A stretch of 15,937 nucleotides of DNA from DATECU01 sp035286745 (GCA_035286745.1 DATECU010000247.1:1-15937), one strand, 5' to 3'. Positions 8,036 to 14,394 are shown, counted from the stretch's first letter. Numbers and translations are program-made. The notes: a model not told the origin generated them from the sequence alone.

Positions 8036-9109
8036 ATGGACCTGGGTTCCTTTGCCATGGGCGCCGGGCTGGTCGCCCTGGCGGGTATGACGCTCTTGCT
8101 GTTGCTGCGCCGGGGCACGGCTGCGGCTCCTTCCCATGAGGCTCTGGATCGGATCCAGGCCGAGCTGGCTCGGCTCGCCGGCCGGCAGGAGGAGCTGAGG
8201 ATGGAGGTTCAGCGGGGGCGTGAGGCCTCGCTCCTCAAGTTGGCGGAGACCACCACGGGGATCCGGGGGGAGTTGGGACAGGCCCAGAAGACGCTGGCCG
8301 AGGTCAAGGCGCTGGAGCAGGGCCGGGCCCAGCAGGCCGACCTGGCCGCGCTGAGCCTGCGCCGGCTGGAGGCGGTGCTGGCCGGCTCGGCCAGCCGCGG
8401 TGTGGCCGGCGAGAACCTGCTGGCCCGAGCGCTCCTTCAACTGCCGCCCGACCTGATCGAGATCAACGCAGCGTTTGGCGGCAAGGTGGTCGAGTTCGCC
8501 CTGCGGCTTCCCGGCGGCCGACTGCTGCCCATCGACAGCAAGTGGACCAGCCTGGCCCTGATCGAGCGCTGGGAGCACGCCCCGCCTGGAGACCGCAAGC
8601 GGCTGGCCGAGGAAATCGGCCGGGACCTGAAGGCGAAGACGCGGGAGATGGCGAAGTACCTGGACCCCGATCGCACCCTGGCCCTGGGCCTGCTGGCCGT
8701 ACCTGACGCGGTGCACGAAGCGGCTCCCGAAGCGCTGATCGAGGGCTTTCGTCTGGGGGTTCTGGTCGTCCCTTATTCCCTGGCGCTGCCCTACGTCCTG
8801 GGCATCTACCGTTTGGCGGTTCGCTTCGGCGCCGGGGCCGCCGCCTCCGACCTTCCCGCCCGACTCCGTGACCTGGAGGAGGCGTTGCGGCGGGCCGAGG
8901 AGGAGGTGGAATCGCGGCTCTCGAGAGCCCTGGTTCAGCTCGGCAACGGACGGGACGCCTTGCGGGAGCAGCTCAGCCTCGCCCGGCGCAGCCTCGACCG
9001 TCTGGACGAGACGGTCGAGGAGGGGTCGCCAGAACCGGCAGGTTATGCGACGAGGGGGTCTAGGGCACCTCCGCTGCCACCGCCTTCAACCGAGGGAGGT
9101 AGACCATGA
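8036..9109 (+). CDS. rmuC: RmuC-family DNA recombination protein
   Basis: This 357-residue protein has an N-terminal membrane segment (about 6-25), a coiled-coil stretch (about 35-110), the RmuC core (about 120-270), a second charged helix (about 275-325) and a short Pro-rich tail. The core shows G-x-x-G-E126, VVEFALRLPGG, LLPIDSK and the VLVVPYSLALPYVLGI segment. E153 with D167-S-K169 fits the PD-(D/E)XK-type nuclease fold proposed for RmuC. E. coli RmuC limits inversion at short inverted repeats; the biochemical role is not settled. It is shorter than E. coli RmuC (about 475 residues), mainly in the coiled coil, and lacks the tryptophan of the usual G-R-W-G-E motif. The ATG at 8036 is the only start before the membrane helix. 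A CAGACT hexamer 7 nt upstream could be a weak -10 box. Confidence 0.82.
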   Translation: MDLGSFAMGAGLVALAGMTLLLLLRRGTAAAPSHEALDRIQAELARLAGRQEELRMEVQRGREASLLKLAETTTGIRGELGQAQKTLAEVKALEQGRAQQADLAALSLRRLEAVLAGSASRGVAGENLLARALLQLPPDLIEINAAFGGKVVEFALRLPGGRLLPIDSKWTSLALIERWEHAPPGDRKRLAEEIGRDLKAKTREMAKYLDPDRTLALGLLAVPDAVHEAAPEALIEGFRLGVLVVPYSLALPYVLGIYRLAVRFGAGAAASDLPARLRDLEEALRRAEEEVESRLSRALVQLGNGRDALREQLSLARRSLDRLDETVEEGSPEPAGYATRGSRAPPLPPPSTEGGRP

Positions 9110-9495
9110 CGCGATGGTGGGCGATGGTGTCCGATCAGGCCACCGGCGGTGCCGGTCAGGCCGGCGAGGACGACGGTGCCCCGCCCCAGGCAAGGTCGCG
9201 TCAGAGTGCAGAGCTCATCCCGACGAGCGGTGGGAAGAGGCGCAGCCGCCCAGCTTGCGAGTCGGCGTCGTGGCCACACCGTTCGGTGCCGCGGCGTCCC
9301 TGGCCATCGGCTTCTGACGGCGGTCCGTCGGGGGCCCCGAGCAGGCATCGGCGGCTGGCGGGTCTCTTCTGGCACCAAGATGCGGGGTACCGTCATCTTC
9401 GCCGGGCTTACAGGCTCAGCCCGGGGGCCCCAGGGTTCCCCGTGACTACTTCTGCGCGAAGGGCAAGGAGGGTTGGGAGGTTGGGAGCCGAGCAC
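9110..9495 (+). other. Gene-poor intergenic stretch with hairpins
   Basis: I see no convincing coding sequence here on either strand; the open frames lack a ribosome-binding site, a start in context and recognisable protein character. It holds a 6-bp perfect hairpin (ACCGGC 9142-9147 / GCCGGT 9151-9156), a 7-bp perfect hairpin (CCGGGCT 9402-9408 / AGCCCGG 9418-9424, 9-nt loop) followed by a GGGGGCCCC run, and an 8-nt tandem repeat GGTTGGGA at 9471-9478 and 9479-9486. Neither hairpin has a T-tract, so neither is called a terminator. It may be the remnant or boundary of an inserted accessory cassette. Confidence 0.5.
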
Positions 9496-9523
9496 TTGAC
9501 TCCCTTGTTCCTCGAAGTAGGCT
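9496..9523 (+). promoter_or_regulatory. Sigma-70-like promoter of the AbiE-like unit
   Basis: TTGACT (9496-9501), a 16-nt spacer and TAGGCT (9518-9523). Expected initiation is near 9530, only about 4 nt before the GTG at 9534, so the antitoxin mRNA may be leaderless. A 5-bp inverted repeat, GGGAG (9483-9487) / CTCCC (9500-9504), overlaps the -35 box and could be an operator. Confidence 0.5.
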
Positions 9524-9533
9524 GTTTCACGTA

Positions 9534-10562
9534 GTGAGGAACGCAATCAAATCCGGAACACTCCGGGATGTCATGAGGCTCCTGGCCGCGCGTTTGCCAC
9601 CCTCCTGGCGCCTGGCCCCAGTGCCGGGAGGATCCCCGGGCGCGACGTTGCGGACGCCCGACGGTACCAAGGCCTCGCTGAAGGTGGTCGAGCGCAAGCA
9701 CCTTGACCCCAGGGACGTCACGGCGGTACTCGCGCCACACCTGGGTCCGCGGGCCGCCACCCTGGTCACGGCGCCGTTCCTGAGCCCGCGCACGCGGCAG
9801 CTCCTCGCGGAGACGGGCGCCAGCTATGCCGACGCCACCGGCAACCTCCGGCTCGTTCTCGAGCGCCCCGCCGTCTTCATCGAGGCCGCAGGGGCGCAGA
9901 GGAACCCGCAGCGCGTGCCGCGCTCGCTCGCCTCGCTGAAGGGGCCGGCGGCGGCCCGTGTGGTGCGCGCGCTCTGCGACGTCAAGCCGCCCTACGGTGT
10001 TCGCCGGCTGGCGCAGATCGCCGCCGCGTCGCCGGCGACGGTGTCGCGAACCGTGGCCTTTCTCGATCAGGAGGCCCTGGTCAAGCGTGGCGCGCGCGAC
10101 GAAGTTGTCGCCGTTGAGTGGCCCGCGTTGATTAGGCGATGGGTCCAGGACTACCAGTTCCTCTCCTCCAACGCCGTCATGACATTCCTCGATCCGCGCG
10201 GGATCCCGCACCTGGTTTCGAAACTCCGTGGCTTCGGACAGCGCCATGCGGTCACCGGATCCCTGGCCGCGGCCCTGAGGGCGCCCGCCGCTGCCGCCCG
10301 CGTCGCCGCGGTCTTCGTGGACGACCCGGCGACTGCGACTGATTCCCTGGACCTCCGGCCGGTGGAATCCGGCGCCAATGTGATGCTGGTGCGTCCCCTC
10401 GACGCCGTCGTCTTCAAGAGGACGTGGATCGAGGACGGCGTCACCTTCGCGGCCTGCTCGCAGGTGGCGGCAGACCTCATGACCAGTCCGGGGCGCGCGC
10501 CCTCGGAAGGCGAGGAGCTCGTGGCGTGGATGAGCAAGAACGAGGATGCCTGGCGCACCTGA
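9534..10562 (+). CDS. AbiEi/MenA-like winged-helix antitoxin candidate
   Basis: This 342-residue protein is upstream partner of a nucleotidyltransferase gene, the usual order of AbiE/MenAT systems. The N-terminal domain (about 1-125) has restriction-endonuclease-like marks: D43, then E53-R-K55 (VVERKHLDPRDV), and GASYADATGNLRL at 95-107, a pattern seen in antitoxin-like regulators of this group. A winged helix-turn-helix (about 155-186, VRRLAQIAAASPATVSRTV) suggests DNA binding and autorepression. A C-terminal domain of about 150 residues contains HAVTGSLAAALRAPAA and an Asp-rich VFVDDPATATDSLDL segment. The GTG at 9534 directly follows a promoter; an ATG at 9573 is an alternative start. The stop overlaps the toxin start by 17 nt, so the two were translationally coupled. 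Antitoxin identity is inferred from context and motifs, not proved. Confidence 0.62.
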   Translation: MRNAIKSGTLRDVMRLLAARLPPSWRLAPVPGGSPGATLRTPDGTKASLKVVERKHLDPRDVTAVLAPHLGPRAATLVTAPFLSPRTRQLLAETGASYADATGNLRLVLERPAVFIEAAGAQRNPQRVPRSLASLKGPAAARVVRALCDVKPPYGVRRLAQIAAASPATVSRTVAFLDQEALVKRGARDEVVAVEWPALIRRWVQDYQFLSSNAVMTFLDPRGIPHLVSKLRGFGQRHAVTGSLAAALRAPAAAARVAAVFVDDPATATDSLDLRPVESGANVMLVRPLDAVVFKRTWIEDGVTFAACSQVAADLMTSPGRAPSEGEELVAWMSKNEDAWRT

Positions 10563-11355
10563 TCCGCTCTACGTCAAGGCGAGGGAAGCCCTCCTCGACG
10601 CGCTCGAGGCCCTGGCACCCCACCGCTCATCCCTCGTTCTCGTGGGCGCCCAGGCGATATACCTCCACACCGGCGAGGCGGATGTCGCCGTCGCGCCCTA
10701 CACGACCGACGCCGATCTCGTGATCGACCCAAGAGCCTCGCGGGGCGACCGCTGGTGGGCGCGAGCCTCGAGACCGAGGGCTTCGTGCTCGGTGATCAGC
10801 CGGGGCAGTGGCTCAAGGAAGGCGTCCGCGTCGACTTGATGGTGCCGGACGCTGTCGCCGGCCCGGGCCGGCGGGGAGTCCGGCTCGGTCCCCACGGCAA
10901 GCGCGCCGCCCGCAGGGCACGCGGTCTCGAAGGTGCCCTGGTGGACGCGGCGGTTCGTGCGGTGGCGTCGCTCGGCGGTGGGCCGCGACGGCTGGCCGAG
11001 GTCTTGGTAGCAGGTCCGGCAAGCCTCCTGGTGAGCAAACTCCACAAGCTCGCGGAGCGACGGGACGAACCGGGCCGGCTCAAGGACAAGGGATGCCCTC
11101 GACGTGCTTCGCGTTCTCAGGGCGGTTCCAACGGCTGACCTCGCGTACCCACTGCGGCGACTGCGGGAGGACTCGTGCGCGGGAACAGTCACCGGCGAGG
11201 CGATCGAGCACCTCCGGACGCTCTTCGGAGCGCCGAATGCGCTCGGCTCCGGCTTCGCCGCGCGGGCGTTTGAGGAAATCGAATCGGACGACACGGTTCG
11301 GGCTTCTTGCGCCGCGCTCGCCCAGGACCTCCTCACCCGGCTGACGCGCGCGTAG
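10546..11355 (+). pseudogene. AbiEii/MenT-like nucleotidyltransferase toxin, disrupted by two frameshifts
   Basis: Joined across frames, this would be a protein of about 269 residues of the AbiEii-type nucleotidyltransferase group. Segment 1 (from the ATG at 10546) carries the NTase motif VLVGAQAIYLHTGE and T54-D55-A-D57. One base is missing in the C run at 10728-10730, and the family sequence continues in another frame (LVGASLETEGFVLGDQPGQW, VDLMVPDAVAG, GPASLLVSKLHKLAERRDEPGRL). One extra G in the run at 11090-11092 then returns it to the first frame (DALDVLRVLRAVPTADLA and onward to TAG at 11353-11355). As written, translation would stop at 10839 after 97 residues, keeping the NTase motif but losing the rest. 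No other stop or damage is seen, so the lesions are recent or are sequencing errors. Family toxins modify tRNA acceptor ends or bind nucleotides. Confidence 0.72.
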
Positions 11356-11416
11356 GCGCACCGGTGAGTCCCGAAGCCACTGAGGCCGGCGGTCGGAGCA
11401 GCGGAGCTGCGCTCCT

Positions 11417-11448
11417 GGTTTGACTGCCAACCGTCAAGCCGCTAGTCT
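11417..11448 (+). promoter_or_regulatory. Promoter of the ispD-ispF-rlmB operon with palindrome over -35
   Basis: TTGACT (11420-11425), a 17-nt spacer and TAGTCT (11443-11448) form a good sigma-70-like promoter, with initiation expected near 11455 and a leader of about 30 nt. An inverted repeat, GGTTTGAC (11417-11424) / GTCAAGCC (11433-11440), has 7 Watson-Crick pairs and 1 G-T pair around an 8-nt centre and overlaps the -35 box. It could be a regulator-binding site. Confidence 0.6.
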
Positions 11449-11483
11449 GAACCCGCGCCTCCGTCAGGGGGGTGCCTCCTCTC

Positions 11484-12170
11484 ATGGACACTCTCGCCAT
11501 CCTGGTAGCCGCCGGCCGCGGCCTGCGCATGGGGGCCACTCGGCCCAAGGCCTTCGTGTGCCTGGCCGGTGAGCCGCTGCTGCTTCGCTCGGCCCGCATC
11601 CTGGCGGCCGCCCCCAACGTCGACGCGGTGGTGGCGGTGGTGCCCGAGGATGAGGTCGAGGCGGCGCGCGAGCTGCTGAGAGGGGTCGCCAAGGTGCACG
11701 CCGTGGTGCCGGGTGGTGCGCGAAGGCAGGACTCGGTGCTGGAGGGCCTGAAGCGGGCCCCCGACGGTTTCGAAGGTACGGTGCTGGTCCACGATGCGGC
11801 GCGCCCACTGCTGGAGGTGGCGCTGGTGGAGGCGGTGATCGCTGCCGCCCGGGAGAGCGGGGCGGCGCTGCCGGTGCTGGGCCTGGTCGACACCGTCAAA
11901 CGAGTGGCAGACGGCCGGGTGCTGGCCACCCTCGACCGCTCGGAGCTGGCGGCGGCGCAGACCCCGCAGGGTTTTCGTTATGCGCTTCTGGTGCGGGCTT
12001 ACGAGGATGCCTTTCGTGAGCGCCTCACCCTGACCGACGAGGCGGCTGCCGTTGAGCGTCTGGGAGAGCCGGTGGCGGCGCTGCCCGGCTCGCCCCGGAA
12101 CCGCAAGCTCACCACCCCCGAGGACCTGGCCTGGGCGGAAGGCGTGCTGCGCGCGGAAGGGACCGGGTGA
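11484..12170 (+). CDS. ispD: 2-C-methyl-D-erythritol 4-phosphate cytidylyltransferase
   Basis: This 228-residue cytosolic enzyme joins CTP and MEP to give CDP-methylerythritol in the non-mevalonate isoprenoid pathway. The N-terminal nucleotide-binding loop LVAAGRGLRMG carries R15, followed by K22 in RPKAF. GGARRQDSVLEGL, VHDAARPL (102-109), QTPQGF, TDEAAAVE (184-191) and RNRKLTTPEDL follow in family order. Length is normal. The ATG at 11484 is preferred because an AGGGGGG run lies 11 nt upstream; an in-frame GTG at 11472 overlaps that run and would add four non-conserved residues. The stop overlaps the ispF start (TGATG), so the two are coupled, as is common for this pair. Confidence 0.95.
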   Translation: MDTLAILVAAGRGLRMGATRPKAFVCLAGEPLLLRSARILAAAPNVDAVVAVVPEDEVEAARELLRGVAKVHAVVPGGARRQDSVLEGLKRAPDGFEGTVLVHDAARPLLEVALVEAVIAAARESGAALPVLGLVDTVKRVADGRVLATLDRSELAAAQTPQGFRYALLVRAYEDAFRERLTLTDEAAAVERLGEPVAALPGSPRNRKLTTPEDLAWAEGVLRAEGTG

Positions 12171-12652
12171 TGGGCTTCCGGATCGGCCATGGCTTCGATG
12201 CCCATCGACTGGGCGAAGGTCGACCGCTGATGCTGGGGGGGGTGTCGATTCCCTTCGAGCGAGGCCTGCTGGGCCATTCCGACGGCGATTGCGCCATCCA
12301 TGCGTTGTGCGATGCCCTGTTGGGGGCGGCGGCCCTGGGGGACATGGGCCGCCACTTTCCGAGCAGCGAACCCCGCTGGAAAGGCGCGCCGGGCCGTGTG
12401 TTCCTGGAACAGGTCCGCCGGCTGATCACGGAGGCAGGCTGGGCGGTCGAGAACCTGGATGTGACGGTGGTGGCCGAGGCACCGCTGCTGTCGCCTCACT
12501 GCGAAGCGATGCGGAAGGCGGTGGCCGACGGCTTGGGGCTCGAGCTGCACCGGGTTTCGGTCAAAGCGAAGAGCAGCGATGGGCTGGGCGCCATGGGCCG
12601 CGGCGAAGGCGTCGCTGCTTTCGCGGTGGCCTTGCTCGCGTCTAACGAATAA
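12170..12652 (+). CDS. ispF: 2-C-methyl-D-erythritol 2,4-cyclodiphosphate synthase
   Basis: This 160-residue homotrimeric enzyme cyclises CDP-methylerythritol 2-phosphate, the step two after IspD. The divalent metal ligands D10, H12 (GFDAHRL) and H44 (GHSDGDCAIH) are present. So are LGDMGRHFPSS and the C-terminal SSDGLGAMGRGEGVAAFAVALL. Length is normal. The ATG at 12170 shares one base with the ispD TGA; a GTG one codon earlier is possible but less likely. The kinase IspE, which acts between IspD and IspF, is not in the window. rlmB follows after 19 nt. Confidence 0.96.
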   Translation: MGFRIGHGFDAHRLGEGRPLMLGGVSIPFERGLLGHSDGDCAIHALCDALLGAAALGDMGRHFPSSEPRWKGAPGRVFLEQVRRLITEAGWAVENLDVTVVAEAPLLSPHCEAMRKAVADGLGLELHRVSVKAKSSDGLGAMGRGEGVAAFAVALLASNE

Positions 12653-12671
12653 TGTCACCACAAGGGCACGC

Positions 12672-13961
12672 ATGAATCTGATCTGTGGCATCAACCCGGT
12701 GATCGAGGCCCTGGGCGCGGGCAGCCGTCACTTCGAGCGGCTGCTGGTGGCCAAGGGCGTGCGCAACCGCCGGGTGAGCGAGGCCATGCGCCGGGCCAGC
12801 GGCCTCGGTGTCCCCTTGCGCTTCGAGGCCCGGGAGACGCTGGACCGCATGGCCGGCGGGGTTCCTCACCAGGGGCTGATCGCGGTGGTTTCCGCCAAAG
12901 AGACCCAGAGCCTGGAGTCCATCCTGGCCACCGCCCGGACCCCTGGTCTTTGTCTGGTCCTGGATGGGGTCGAGGACCCGCGCAACCTGGGAGCCATCCT
13001 GCGCACCGCCGAGGCGGCCGGCGTGGACGGCGTCCTGCTGCCGGAGCGGCACAGCGCCGGCCTCACCGAGACAGTGGCCAAGGCCTCGGCGGGAGGCCTG
13101 GAACACGTGCGGCTGGCCCGCGTCGGCAACCTGGTGCAGACCCTGGCGGCGCTCAAGAGCCGCGGCTTCTGGGTGGTGGGCTTCGACGCCGGCGGCAGCC
13201 AGCGCTGGGATCGCGTCGACTACCGGGGACCGGTGGCGCTGGTGCTGGGCGGCGAAGGCCGAGGTATCCGCCGTTTGGTGCGCGAGCACTGCGATCATCT
13301 GGCCTCGCTGCCTCTCTTTGGGCACGTCAACTCTCTGAACGTCTCGGTGGCGGCGGGCATCGCCCTCTACGAGGTGATCCGGCAGCGTGGACTCGAACCG
13401 AGCCACGTGCGACCGATCCCGGCGAAGGGGCTGCACGGCGAGCGCCAGGTGGTGGGACCGTCGCCCGACGACAGCGAGGACGACCCGGGAGCTCATCACC
13501 ACCATGAGCCCGCTGCGCCGGACCACGACTCGGACCTCGAAGCGCGACCCTTGGTTCTGATGGACGACGGGGACGAGCCCGACTGGTCGGCGCCAAGCAT
13601 TCGCGTGGTCAGGGAGCGGGCTCGCGGAGCCGGGCCTTCCCGCCTGGGGGGACGTCAGCCGAAGGACCGGAGGCGACCGCCGGTCGAGGCGGGGCCCGCG
13701 GCTCAGACCCCGGCCGGCGAGCCGCCTCAGACCGGGGCTGCGCCCGGCGAGGGTGGGCCTCGCCGGCGCCGCCGCCGAGGCCGGAAGCGACCAGGGCAGG
13801 CAGCGGTTGCCGCTCCCGGTGAGGGGGCGAGGCACGACGACGCGCCGGGAACCGGCCCGCCGCCCGCGACACCCACCGAGGCCGCGCCGGGCGCGGCGGG
13901 GGCGGTTCCGCCGAATGACCAGGGCCCTCGGCGCCGCCGGCGCCGCCGCAGGAAGCGCTGA
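12672..13961 (+). CDS. rlmB: 23S rRNA (guanosine-2'-O-)-methyltransferase RlmB-like with long Arg-rich tail
   Basis: This 429-residue protein is much longer than the usual 240-260 residues. Residues 1-248 are a complete SpoU/TrmH-type enzyme: an N-terminal L30e-like substrate-binding domain (NLICGINPVIEAL) and the SPOUT knot motifs DPRNLGAILRTAEAAG, LVLGGEGRGIRRLV and PLFGHVNSLNVSVAAGIALYE. It would methylate ribose 2'-OH of a guanosine in the 23S rRNA peptidyltransferase loop using SAM. Residues from about 250 to 429 form a Pro/Gly/Ala/Asp-rich, probably disordered tail. It has a four-His run and two basic clusters, RRRRRRGRKR at 364-373 and RRRRRRRRKR at the very end (420-429). The ATG at 12672 has AAGGG 5 nt upstream; an in-frame ATG 93 nt earlier lies inside ispF and is rejected. 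RlmB versus another TrmH paralogue is by family and context. Confidence 0.88.
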   Translation: MNLICGINPVIEALGAGSRHFERLLVAKGVRNRRVSEAMRRASGLGVPLRFEARETLDRMAGGVPHQGLIAVVSAKETQSLESILATARTPGLCLVLDGVEDPRNLGAILRTAEAAGVDGVLLPERHSAGLTETVAKASAGGLEHVRLARVGNLVQTLAALKSRGFWVVGFDAGGSQRWDRVDYRGPVALVLGGEGRGIRRLVREHCDHLASLPLFGHVNSLNVSVAAGIALYEVIRQRGLEPSHVRPIPAKGLHGERQVVGPSPDDSEDDPGAHHHHEPAAPDHDSDLEARPLVLMDDGDEPDWSAPSIRVVRERARGAGPSRLGGRQPKDRRRPPVEAGPAAQTPAGEPPQTGAAPGEGGPRRRRRRGRKRPGQAAVAAPGEGARHDDAPGTGPPPATPTEAAPGAAGAVPPNDQGPRRRRRRRRKR

Positions 13962-13981
13962 TCGGGCATGGGAACCTCGTC

Positions 13982-14036
13982 TTTTTCCGGTTTTTCCGGC
14001 ACTCCGCTTGCAAGACCCGGACGCGTTGGCTAGAAT
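13982..14036 (+). promoter_or_regulatory. Strong promoter of the tRNA-tuf operon with T-rich upstream element
   Basis: TTGCAA (14008-14013), an exact 17-nt spacer and TAGAAT (14031-14036), with initiation expected near 14043, 5 nt before the first tRNA. A perfect 9-nt tandem repeat, TTTTTCCGG (13982-13990 and 13991-13999), lies at about -61 to -44. That is the position of an UP element contacted by the RNA polymerase alpha subunit, and it stands out in GC-rich DNA. Confidence 0.75.
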
Positions 14037-14047
14037 CGGGGTTTGTC

Positions 14048-14122
14048 GCTGGCGTAGCTCAGCGGTAGAGCGGCTGATTTGTAATCAGCGGGTCGGGGGT
14101 TCAATTCCCTCCGCCAGCTCCA
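14048..14122 (+). tRNA. tRNA-Thr(TGT)
   Basis: Acceptor GCTGGCG (14048-14054) pairs fully with CGCCAGC (14112-14118); discriminator T and encoded CCA follow. D stem GCTC/GAGC; anticodon stem GCTGA/TCAGC around TTTGTAA, anticodon TGT at 14080-14082. First gene of the tRNA-tuf operon, equivalent in position to thrU. Confidence 0.97.
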
Positions 14123-14201
14123 ACCGCCGGGGTCGGCCAGGAGTTCCGGCGGAGCGGATCCTCAGGGGGGCTCTGGGACGACGGCGCCGGTGACGTGCGA
14201 G

Positions 14202-14288
14202 GGGGAGGTAGCGAAGCGGTCAAACGCAACAGACTGTAAATCTGTCGCCCCTCGGGCTTCGAAGGTTCGAATCCTTCCCTCCCCACCA
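14202..14288 (+). tRNA. tRNA-Tyr(GTA)
   Basis: Acceptor GGGGAGG (14202-14208) pairs with CCTCCCC (14278-14284); discriminator A and encoded CCA. Anticodon stem ACAGA/TCTGT around CTGTAAA, anticodon GTA at 14236-14238. The long variable arm and the T arm GAAGG/CCTTC are typical of bacterial class II tRNA-Tyr. Confidence 0.97.
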
Positions 14289-14304
14289 CCGCAAAGTGGC
14301 GGAA

Positions 14305-14394
14305 CAACGGGCTGTGAGTAAGGCGGGGGACCTGTGAAGCGTCCCAGGAGAGCAACGGGCTGCTAGCGAAGCGGATGTCCGCGGAGCGAGCTAG
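14305..14394 (+). other. tRNA-operon spacer with direct repeat and hairpins
   Basis: The spacer between tRNA-Tyr and tRNA-Gly holds a 10-nt direct repeat, CAACGGGCTG, at 14305-14314 and 14353-14362. It also holds two possible hairpins: GGGAC (14327-14331) / GTCCC (14341-14345), and CTAGC (14363-14367) / GCTAG (14390-14394) enclosing GCGG-ATGT-CCGC. These may be RNase processing structures. No coding frame is seen. Confidence 0.35.

Noticed and set aside
6260..8716. Long open frame on the - strand (about 818 codons)
   Set aside because: It spans three well-supported + strand genes and their gaps; it is a codon-composition shadow.
9380..9445. Small + strand frame of 21 codons starting MRGTVIFAG
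   Set aside because: It has no Shine-Dalgarno, and its second half is the GC hairpin; kept only as part of the structured gap.
9043..9546. - strand frame of 167 codons over the rmuC-antitoxin gap
   Set aside because: There is no ribosome-binding site or recognisable protein pattern, and it overlaps the rmuC end and the antitoxin promoter.
12579..12671. Upstream ATG start for rlmB inside ispF
   Set aside because: The added 31 residues are translated from ispF in another frame; the ATG at 12672 has its own AAGGG and the family N-terminus.
13419..13961. Separate small gene in the rlmB tail region
   Set aside because: The frame is continuous with rlmB and there is no start with a ribosome-binding site; treated as a C-terminal extension.
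13975..13999. T-rich run after rlmB as an intrinsic terminator
   Set aside because: No stable GC stem directly precedes the T-tracts; their position relative to the tRNA promoter fits an upstream promoter element better.
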